Below are positions 56,564 through 64,000 of a stretch of DNA of 64,000 bases, piece after piece. The notes beneath the pieces are model-generated. The model did not search any database, had not been told where the DNA came from, and was given only the letters and a program-made list of their open reading frames with translations. The stretch comes from Melitaea cinxia (taxonomy: Eukaryota; Arthropoda; Insecta; Lepidoptera; Nymphalidae): positions 9,238,001-9,302,000 of the forward strand of contig NC_059416.1 of assembly GCF_905220565.1 (NCBI RefSeq), read 5' to 3'. Numbering within the stretch: position 1 is the first letter of the stretch; every line of letters starts with the position of its first letter. The translations under genes were made by a program, and so were the position numbers.

Positions 56564-56594
56564 TACATAAACATATAAATATAATATACGTATA

Positions 56595-57170
56595 TCTAAA
56601 AAAAGCGAAAGGTTACTCATCACGAAATCTCCGAAACTATAACACCTACGAACATGAAATTTGGCAAGTAGTCTTTTTATAGGACGTAGACATCCGCTTA
56701 GAATTTATTACACCGGATTTTACGAAACTCGACCCCTAAGGGGGTAAACCGGGGTTGGAAGTTTGTATGAAAGTCCTATGTTTTTGAAGTAAAAGACTTG
56801 AAATTTAAAATGTATGCTCTATAGATGGTGAGAAGATGTCCAAATAATGTATCTTTAGAAATCAACTCCCTTTTGGAGTTAAAACGGGGGATGGTAGGTT
56901 GACTCACTCATCACGAAATCTCCGAAACCATAAAAGCTATAAACTTGAAATTTGACTGGTAGGTTCCTTATAGGGTGTAGACATCTGCTAAGAACGAATT
57001 TTATGATACTCGACCCCTAAGGGAATAAAACGGGGTTTGGAAGTTTGTATGACATACACCGACTTCTTCCTACTTCCAGAGTTTATAGACCTATGTTTTT
57101 GAAGTAAGAGACGAAATTTAAAATGTATGCTCTATAGATGGTGAGAAGGTGTCCAAATAATGCATCGTAA

Positions 57171-57254
<84 letters not shown>

Positions 57255-57843
57255 AGAAAGGTCACTGACTCACTCAAAAAGCGCAGGATGGTCCATCCAT
57301 GCAGAATGGACAAAGATGTAATTTAGCAGGGAGGTAGATTATTATAGTTAGTAGACGTCCACTAAGAACGGATTTTGTGATATTCCACCGCTAGGGGGGT
57401 TTAATTGGGGTTGATCGTTCGTATGAAACATATACAGCCTGAAAATAAAACTAAAAATGTGGCGTATAAAGAGGTTTAATAAAAATAACTATTAAATTAT
57501 ACTAAATTGTGCCTTTTAAAAAGTTACTCAGTGTTATAAGCATTTTAAGTGACTGAAATCAAAAAATAATATCCGTTAAACATCTAGATAGTAATGCATA
57601 TCTTCATAACCACGCGGACGTAGTCGCGGGCAACAGTTAGTATTATAAAACAATGTCCCCAAAAGTGTATGTGATCGATTCCCTCAAAATCCACTGAACG
57701 GATTTCACCAATGGAGAGAGGGCTTCAAGAGGAAGGTTTACGGAACAGCTAAACCGATTTTGATGAGGGTTTCACTGGAAGTTTGCCGGAAAAACTTTGT
57801 GACACACTGATTTCAACGCGGGTGAAGCCGTGGGCACAGCTAG
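56595..57843 (+). mobile_element. 1.25 kb Helitron, inverted relative of 31-33 kb
   Basis: Starts TCTAAAAAAAGCGAAAGGTT after A (56594) and ends AACGCGGGTGAAGCCGTGGG, CACAG, CTAG before T (57844). Two full and one partial ~280-bp units (CGGGGGATGGTAGGTTGAC; ATCACGAAATCTCCGAAAC at 56617 and 56914). A 30-bp foreign stretch (CACCGACTTCTTCC, 57059-57085) and a TA microsatellite interrupt the second. The 3' part (57255-57843) matches 30974-31870 in reverse and lacks the SINE. Confidence 0.8.
57173..57252. repeat. (TA)40 microsatellite inside Helitron
   Basis: About 80 bp of TA replacing part of an array unit. The repetitive Tyr/Ile frame across it is an artefact. Confidence 0.95.
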
Positions 57844-58015
57844 TATATATATATAAATAAGTGGTTGTTTTTGGTTACAATATTTTAATATTATATGTAC
57901 TATCGCATTAGGTTATAAGCCTGTAATGGTAGTATATTTATGGAAATAAATAAATAAATAAAGTCTTTTACTGTTTAAGCTGTGTGACTACGCCAATAAA
58001 GAATATCAATCAATC

Positions 58016-58142
58016 ATACCCTCTCTTTCCGTGGGTGTTGTAAGAGGCAACTAAGGGATAACACACATGAGTTAATGCCATTTTTGGCGCGAACTTGTGG
58101 AGGCACATGACCAGAAGCGGACTGCGATAGGCTGAAGTGATA
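58016..58142 (+). mobile_element. SINE-D, internally deleted
   Basis: CCCTCTCTTTCCGTGGGTG, GTAAGAGGCAACTAAGGG is fused directly to ACACACATGAGTTAATGCC, CATTTTTGGCGCGAACTTG and a mutated RTE tail (GGCACATGACCAGAAGCGG). The central ~150 bp is gone. Confidence 0.65.
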
Positions 58143-58241
58143 TAAAGTGTAAAATAGTTTCTGAAGGTAGACTTAAAACTATTATTTATCAGACTAGCTA
58201 AAAGTAGTGATTCACAATTCAAAGTAGTAATTTATTTTTAA

Positions 58242-58450
58242 CCGACTTCCAAAAAAGGAGGTTCTCAATTCGATTGTGTTTTTTTACATATCAGAATTTT
58301 TGACTGGGTGGACTAAGTTCGATGTCTTATTTTGATCAAAAGGTTGTGCCATTTAAATTCAATTGAGAACTAATAAGTGATTTTCGAACTATGTCTAACA
58401 ATGCATATTTACTTGACTATTTTTTCATCAACCTACGGTGTATTTTACCG
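58242..58450 (+). mobile_element. Family M left half
   Basis: AACCGACTTCCAAAAAAGG, GGTTCTCAATTCGATTG, TTGACTGGGTGGACTAAG, TTACTTGACTATTTTTTC. Clean left TIR; right TIR absent. Confidence 0.65.
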
Positions 58451-59039
58451 TATAGCTTTGGCGTTAATTACGCCAGAACCTAAAAATGCTTTCTCTGTAA
58501 GAAAAATGTATATATCTCTTTAAAACTTCAGAATTAAGATCATTTCGTAGACTTATGCTAAAGTTACCCGTACATAATTCCAAGTACTTTAACTTGTTCT
58601 TGTTGTTGTACTTGTTCTTTTCTACAATCGATTTTCCGCGTCAATTAAAGATTTTGATATCTTTCATGATTTAGGGACAAGTCTAAAAAAAAAACTTACC
58701 GCACATTTCTGCTCATAAATATAATGTTTAATTTGATATTTATACTACTCTTTTTTTTGTAATTATTATACTTCTGCTATATTTTAATGATTTGCTGCAA
58801 ATCTGAAACTGTTATTTAATGTCTTCTTAGGCGAGTGATGTATGCACCCGTAACTGGCATGCATACCGGACTATGTACATGAACGTGATATTGTAATCTT
58901 TAGTATGTTATGTTGTTGGTGTATCAGTAAATGAATAAATAAATAAATAAATAAATAAGTACTTTAGCCAATCTTTTACTCTTCAGGTTATTAAATTATG
59001 GACTAGTCTGCCCTTACCCATATGGGAGGCTAAAAAGAG
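58451..59039. other. AT-rich stretch, no gene seen
   Basis: Contains (AATA)n at 58935-58957. No coding content. Confidence 0.4.
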
Positions 59040-59250
59040 AATAAGTGACATACATTACCTCGACCTTACAAATGATCACAGCTAATTAATACTGCTTTGA
59101 AGCAGTGTTGTGTGGTGATTAAGGTGAACAGAGTTCCTGGGGGGATTGGAAGTAGGGTCGGCAAGGCGCCTGCAATGCTTCTGGTGTTGCAGGCGTCTAT
59201 AAGCTACGGTAGCCGCTTACGATCAGGTGAGTCGTACGCTAGTTATATAT
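59040..59250 (+). repeat. Family Z copy with A-rich end
   Basis: CCTCGACCTTACAAATGATC, GAAGCAGTGTTGTG, CCTGGGGGGATTGGAAG, TGCTTCTGGTGTTGCAGGCG, CGCTTACGATCAGGTGAGTC, followed by ATATATTTAAAAAAAAAC. The 92-codon frame over it is a by-product. Confidence 0.7.
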
Positions 59251-59606
59251 TTAAAAAAAAACACTTATCCATGGAAAATGTATATAAATACAATATTGTT
59301 AATATTTGTAAAGCTTCATTGTTTCCTTTTTTTAAAGCAATACTAAGGAGTTTTAAAATTAAAAAATACAAATGATTAAGCAAAACGTTTTATATGAGTG
59401 AAACAGGTTTTAAATAGCCGAGGATTACGAGTGTTGGAATACTGTTATTCTTACTTGGATTCTGCGTCACAGCTTTATTGACTTTATAATATTAGCCAGT
59501 CATACGTCACCTATGCTACAATCTAAACAACTGTGATTGTTCTGAAATAAAAAAAATAACTTCAATTGACATTGAAAAGTACCTATAGTGGATACAATAA
59601 ACGTTA
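59251..59606. other. AT-rich stretch, no gene seen
   Basis: No gene or recognised repeat. Confidence 0.4.
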
Positions 59607-59809
59607 TCATTACCTACATAATATAAAACACTATCGCTTCCCGCTGTCTGTATGTTTAGATCTTTGAAACTACACAACGGATTTTAATGCGGTTTTCTTT
59701 AGTAAATAGAGTAAGTCGAGAGAAAGGTAAATATGGATAATACATGCATAATATAATAGAGGAACAGTGATAGTTTTTACAACCTTGCTAAGTCGGGGTG
59801 GGTCGCTAG
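59607..59809 (+). mobile_element. Short Helitron-like element (203 bp)
   Basis: Starts TCATTACCTACATAATATAA after A; blocks CGCTTCCCGCTGTCTGTATG and AACTACACAACGGATTTTAA; ends GGGTGGGTCGCTAG before T. The block order matches Helitron-like repeats I know from Lepidoptera. Confidence 0.6.
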
Positions 59810-60104
59810 TTAGGAATAACTCAAAAAATACTCGTCACATATTGCACAAATTTGAATACGACCACACGACATATATTATCTTTGGAATACATAAATTATA
59901 GTTGAAACAAACTAAAAAATCACTCTTTTATAGCTAATCGAACTAAAAAGTGGAAAACCAATTTTGAATTATAAAGAGTTTCTATTACAGAAGTGATAGA
60001 AAAATCAATCTAGATAGAACAATCAATCAAATTACTTCAAAATAGAATTACAATAAAATTTTACTTCTTAAAAGAATAATTCAATTCCGAGTAAAAAACC
60101 CTTG
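59810..60104. other. AT-rich stretch, no gene seen
   Basis: No gene or recognised repeat. Confidence 0.4.
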
Positions 60105-60790
60105 GTGTCGACGTGTCGGTCTCTGTATGAACTTGGACAAAACGAAAGTTATGTTTAACAACCAAGTCATACTGATCCCGGTATCGGTCGATGGTACCCT
60201 TCTCGAAGTTGTTCAGGATTATATTTACCTAGGCCATCCTATCCAACTAGGCCGCAACAACTTCGAGAAGGAGGCCGATAGGAGGATTCGGTTGGGCTGG
60301 GCGGCGTTTGGCGGACTCCGTCGAGTCTTCACTTCGAAGATTCCGCGATGCTTGAAGACAAAAGTTTTCGAGCAATGCGTCCTGCCTGTGTTAACATACG
60401 GAGCCGAGACGTGGACACTGACGAAGGGACTGCTCCACAAGTTTAAAGTCGCTCAACGTGCAATGGAACGGGCTATGCTTGGGGTCTCTCTCAAAGACAG
60501 GATTAGAAATGAGACTATCCGCGAGAGAACGAAAGTAACCGACATAGCCCACAGAATTAGCAAGTTGAAGTGGCAGTGGGTTGGTCATCTGGCCATTGGA
60601 GTAGACGGGTCCTAGAGTGGAGACCGCGTCTTGGCAAACGGAGTGTGGGACGTCCTCCGGCCCGTTGGACTGACGATCTACGTAAGATTGCCGGTGTAGG
60701 CTGGATGAGGATTGCGGAAGACCGGGACGTGTGGCGCGAACTTGGGGAGGCCTATGTCCAGCAGTGGACTGCGATAGGCTGAAGTGTGAG
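60105..60790 (+). mobile_element. RTE-type LINE, 3' third
   Basis: 5' truncated within the RT thumb region, just after the palm. Runs to the family tail GCCTATGTCCAGCAGTGG, GATAGGCTGAAG. The usual (TGA)n tail is minimal. Longest RTE copy in the window and the reference for the six or more tail fragments and SINE tails. Confidence 0.8.
60127..60782 (+). pseudogene. RTE reverse transcriptase C-terminus, frameshifted
   Basis: First frame (60127-60615): MNLDKTKVMFNNQ, DYIYLGHPIQLG, DRRIRLGWAAFGGLRR, VLTYGAETWTLTKG, AQRAMERAMLGVSLKDRIR, ISKLKWQWVGHL. Second frame (to the TGA at 60780): WSRRVLEWRPRLGKRS, VGRPPARWTDDLRKIAG, GWMRIAEDRDVWRELG, EAYVQQWTAIG. These are the characteristic C-terminal blocks of RTE-clade LINEs. 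The switch of frame falls at 60585-60590, where the copy at 53.8 kb has 16 extra nucleotides (GTGTCGCAGGACCGAT). A 16-nt deletion therefore explains the break. Palm motifs and the endonuclease are missing by truncation. No function is possible. Confidence 0.85.
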
Positions 60791-60879
60791 TAAAAAACGT
60801 GGGCTGCATTTTACTATATTTTTAATAACTTTTTACTATGTTTTTATAACTCTCCGCACATAGATAGTTGCAAGTAGAA

Positions 60880-60985
60880 TAATTTGTTGTTACTTACGAA
60901 CCCCAAGCTTTTTACTATTTATAACTATTCCGCGCGGAGCAAAGCCAAGAACTTACGCCACGCGCAGATGGCGGAAAACAGCTAG
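60880..60985 (+). mobile_element. Possible Helitron-like 3' end
   Basis: ATTCCGCGCGGAGCAAAGCC, CGCGCAGATGGCGGAAAACAG, CTAG, T. The terminal tetranucleotide and GC-rich subterminal fit; the 5' end is not located. Confidence 0.4.
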
Positions 60986-60989
60986 TAAG

Positions 60990-61789
60990 GAATAAACAAG
61001 GTAAAAATGCAACTAGCCTGAAAAAGTATCTGCCTCCGTTGTGCTAGGCTGACTGCCCGAGCTAAAGAGTAAGTCCGAAACTGCAGGCATGTGCAGATCG
61101 CGCGCTAGCTTTATCTCTCTTACTTCCTTACAGAGGATCGACGAAAGAATTTATTAATCCTGACGGTCCTAATAAGGATATTGGGAAACTGTTATTGAAT
61201 TATTGTATTGTCATCGGTCCTTGATACGTGTACAAGTACATATTAATCATGGAAATTGGTGAAAATTATGCTCAAAGATTCAATTACATACATACATAGA
61301 TACAACCCAAGCTAATAAAAATGTTGTAAAAAAATAATCATTAAAATCAAAACAACCATTAAAATATTACGGGTTAACACAGTGTTGCCATAACAAACAT
61401 TAATAAATTAAAAGTAAAAAAGTTTTTAAAGGACAATTTGTATGATATAAAGGCTTGTCGCGAGATTTACCGATGTAGATAAAAAAAGGAAATTAAATAG
61501 CTTGATCGAATTGATTTAAATTTTTATAATTTTCAAACTAAGTAAATACGAGTACTTAAATCTCGCTCAAAGTCCTGTAAAATGACGTTCTATGTTGATG
61601 GTTAAAGTTTTAAGGGAAATTTTTTATTTTATACTTTATAGCGCATTTATAAATAAAACTTGTCTTTTAAAAAGTGTTTTGCTTTTAATTTATTTATTAT
61701 GTTTTGTTATTGCTGGACGGGTTCCTCAGTCCGGTATTATTTTCTAGTATTTAGCAAATCCTTTCATTTGATACGCATAATTAAATAAA
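60990..61789. other. No gene seen; GC-richer patch at 61030-61150
   Basis: 61030-61150 has mixed composition (GCAGATCGCGCGCTAGC) and no repeat I know. The remainder is AT-rich. Confidence 0.35.
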
Positions 61790-61900
61790 TATAAATATAT
61801 CATAACATACACACACGGTCGTCTGTTCCTACAGTAAGCAACTTAATGCTTGTGTTATAGGTAACAGCCAGCTGATATAGCTAAATACTTTTTTTAGTAA
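61790..61900 (-). mobile_element. SINE-C 3' part, reversed
   Basis: ACACACACGGTCGTCTGTTCC, TACAGTAAGCAACTTAATG, GTGTTATAGGTAACAGCC, AGCTGATATAGCTAAATA. Confidence 0.65.
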
Positions 61901-61920
61901 TAATACCTACATAGAAATAT

Positions 61921-61936
<16 letters not shown>

Positions 61937-61973
<37 letters not shown>

Positions 61974-62400
61974 CATTTATTCATACTCACACAGATACAT
62001 CGATATACAGTAAAGACAAAAAATATATATATATAGAAATCACAACATGACAATTCTATTACAATATAACTAACTATATAGATATTATGACAAATAGCTA
62101 AATAGGAAACAATGAACACAATATACAACCGAAATAAAAGACAATGAAATTAAAAACAATAATAATAGGTAACTACCCACATAAAATCAACAATAATAAT
62201 TAAAAAAATACCAAAAAAAAAAATGAAAAATAAGCAAAATATAAAAAAAAGAAAGAAAGCGGCAACCTGTATAGCGATGTACTGATGGGAGCACTGAAAC
62301 GGATGACGCTCGGCATTTGTTGGAGAATCAAGACTCCAACGCCGATTTTCAGCGTCACCCTTAAAGAGATAGGCGGAAAGCAGTTCTTATAATAAAAATA
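61937..62400 (-). mobile_element. Probable LINE 3' end with (TTA)n tail
   Basis: An (AAT)n tract at 61938-61971 followed by AAACATTTATTCATACTCAC in reverse gives ATGAATAAATGTTTATTATT, a polyadenylation-like signal plus a (TTA)n LINE tail. A GC-richer block at 62270-62395 (AACGCCGATTTTCAGCGTC) may be the upstream 3' UTR. No coding is visible. Confidence 0.45.
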
Positions 62401-62906
62401 AATTTTGAATATTGGTACACATATAATAAGATACTAAAATTATATACATATGATAAAGCAAAACAATTAATACGTCTTCACTTTAATGAATGAAAAAAAA
62501 AAAGGATGAATAAATATAGAGAAATGGATTGGTGTATTAATTTTGTTATATAATAACACATAAAGTAACTCCTTTAACAATGACAATTCCAGTTGCGCAT
62601 ATTTCTGTTAACTTATGTATATATATTTTAATACTACCTTACATATTGTCAATTTCTTGTCTCCACTATGAATTGCTTATATATTGTATTGCGATGTACC
62701 CTACCCATTCATTTTTGTTTAATTTAGTTCTTGTAATTTCTCATGTAAGTGTTTTTGTGAGAAATAAGTGATCTTTAACCTTATATAGAAAAAAAAAACA
62801 TAAGATTTAATATGAATATTTGTACATATTATAAGACTCGAAACACAAAATTGATTTCAATTAAATTAAAATCAATTGATTTGTAGTGAGCCCTTGCTCG
62901 TTGCTC
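62401..62906. other. AT-rich stretch, no gene seen
   Basis: The 63-codon frame 62580-62771 is hydrophobic with no recognisable family. Not called. Confidence 0.35.
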
Positions 62907-62908
62907 AT

Positions 62909-62949
<41 letters not shown>

Positions 62950-63185
62950 AGTATATAAATATATGCACAAATACACACATACACATACACACATACACAT
63001 ACATACACATATACATACACATACATATACATACATATACATGCATATATATACATACACATAGATACATTCATATACATACACATACACATACACATAC
63101 ATACACACATACATACACATATACATACATACACATATACATACACACACATACACACACATGCATACATTCATACATACACACC
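62907..63185. repeat. (CA)n / (TACA)n compound microsatellite
   Basis: A pure CA tract at about 62911-62946, then about 230 bp of ACATACAC/ATACAT variants. All long His/Thr and Cys/Val/Tyr frames on both strands are artefacts of this tract. Confidence 0.95.
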
Positions 63186-63189
63186 TATC

Positions 63190-63227
63190 TTTACACCATA
63201 ATCAATAATTAATAATTATGGTGTAAA
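63190..63227. repeat. 13-bp stem inverted repeat
   Basis: TTTACACCATAAT and ATTATGGTGTAAA separated by 12 nt, between the microsatellite and the LINE 3' end. Confidence 0.75.
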
Positions 63228-63234
63228 AAACGTA

Positions 63235-64000
63235 TGGCATGTAAATACTTTTTAAATTAGTTAGTATTCCTGTAACCAATATTTTAAAGCCAATAAAAAT
63301 TAGCAATGTATTTGCATATCCAACAAGTGTTTTTTAAATTTAATTTTGAAATTGTTAACCGTTTCAAGAGATCGTAATGGCGGAGGTAAATTATTCCAAC
63401 ACTTTGTTGCCATGTACCTGAAACTACCTCGAAATGCTGCTGTTCTGTGTGCGCATGTGATGAGCATGAACGCCGATCCTCTAGTGTTATGAGTATGCCT
63501 ATCACTCGCCCATTGCAATTTATCATAAAGGTAAGGAGGCGTTCTGTAACGAATTATGCCAAATAATAGAGTAGCAAAGTGTAGTTCCATTCTTTTGTCC
63601 ATACGAAGGATCTTAGCCTCGTTGAGGAAGGGCGACACATGCGCACGGAAAGGTACATCAAAACAAAATCGGGCACATGCGTTCTGTACTTTTTGTATTA
63701 TTTTTTTTGATCGAGAGAGTAGACACGACCCTATCGCGGCATCAGCGTAGTTAAACTTCGACAAGACCAATGACTCACATAGCTTTACACGTAGGTCAAC
63801 AGATAATGAATTTCTTATTTTATATAAAACTTTCAGTCGGTAGTAACAATTGCTTGCGGTTCGTATGACGTGTTTCTCAAATTTTAAACCTTCATCCATC
63901 AAGATACCCAAATTGCGCGCCTCAGCAACTCGTTCAATATGCTCGTTTAATATTTGGATGACGGGAGGTGAGGTCGCCATTCTTTGTACTTGAGATCGGG
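63235..64000 (-). mobile_element. CR1-like LINE 3' part, leaves the window
   Basis: The C-terminal RT coding region is on the minus strand, with a short AT-rich 3' UTR ending somewhere between 63235 and 63299 (AATAAAAATTAG-type sequence). The 5' part is beyond base 64000. Confidence 0.7.
63300..64000 (-). pseudogene. Reverse transcriptase C-terminus, CR1/L2-like
   Basis: The frame is open past the ATG at 63980 to the window edge (SQVQR precedes it), so it is partial, not a 226-residue protein. Landmarks: ARNLGILMDEGLKFEKHV (post-palm block), LCESLVLSKFNYADAAIG, QKVQNACARFCFDVPFRAHV, LHFATLLFGIIRYRTPPYL, FRYMATKCWNNLPPPLRSLE and NNFKIKFKKHLLDMQ at the C-terminus. All fit the thumb and C-terminal region of CR1/L2/Jockey-group LINEs. 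The YADD palm should lie beyond the window. No internal stop, so this copy may be intact; coding versus dead cannot be judged here. It has different 3' flanks and residues from the 34.9 kb and 54.4 kb LINEs, so at least two related families are present. Confidence 0.75.

Noticed and set aside
57083..57313. 76-codon frame with a long Tyr/Ile repeat
   Set aside because: It crosses the (TA)40 tract; composition artefact.
62829..63212. Several overlapping open frames of 69-113 codons on both strands
   Set aside because: They are translations of a CA/TACA microsatellite (Thr/His or Val/Cys/Tyr repeats) and not proteins.

Overview
The window is AT-rich, repeat-saturated eukaryotic DNA. The repeat content points to a moth or butterfly (Lepidoptera): RTE-type LINE copies ending in a 'GCCTATGTCCAGCAGTGG' tail, tRNA-headed SINEs with related tails, short Helitrons ending in CTAG, and the 'ACCGACTTC...GAAGTCGGT' inverted-repeat family. 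The lepidopteran call rests on recognising these repeats from memory, not on a host gene. I found no host protein-coding exon, rRNA or functional tRNA gene that I could support. The window reads as intergenic or long-intron sequence in which nearly all recognisable content is mobile-element debris.

Family names used here are local labels. SINE-A, SINE-B and SINE-C have tRNA-like heads with A and B boxes. SINE-D is a non-tRNA repeat ending in the RTE tail. Family Z is a roughly 280 bp dispersed repeat, sometimes ending in poly-A. Family M is the ACCGACTTC/GAAGTCGGT inverted-repeat element. MITE-T has TIR ATTATAATGAAAC; MITE-F has TIR TGAAGTAAAACTTCTT. Helitrons were called from a 5' TC, a 3' CTAG (often with a GC-rich hairpin just before it), and insertion between A and T.

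Layout. 0-10 kb: small Helitrons (164-329, 3641-3811, 7857-8115), SINE-C, SINE-A and M copies, with a Helitron nested in an M element near 9.5 kb. 10-25 kb: SINE-D, SINE-A and Z copies, a Helitron split by a LINE tail (12861-13622), SINE-B and MITE-F. 25-28 kb: mostly featureless AT-rich DNA. 28.2-30.05 kb: a 5'-truncated LINE with a C-terminal restriction-like endonuclease, beside a 76 bp AT microsatellite. 30.97-33.34 kb: a 2.4 kb Helitron with an internal tandem array and a nested SINE. 34.5-36.9 kb: a 5'-truncated CR1/Jockey-group LINE with a long RT reading frame. 37-51 kb: scattered SINEs, Z copies, MITE-T copies, a Helitron and a possible decayed hAT element. 51.7-52.5 kb: an unfamiliar TIR-bounded element packed with GATCAGG/CCTGATC palindromes. 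53.2-57.9 kb: a dense cluster of Helitrons, some abutting and one split by a LINE, ending in an inverted relative of the 31-33 kb Helitron. 60.1-60.8 kb: an RTE 3' end broken by a 16-nt deletion. 63.2-64 kb: the C-terminus of another CR1-like LINE that runs off the window.

The elements are functionally linked in one respect. The RTE LINE, SINE-D and SINE-A end in closely related 3' tails, so the SINEs probably used the RTE retrotransposition machinery. None of the protein-coding elements here is complete: each lacks its 5' half, carries a frameshift, or leaves the window.
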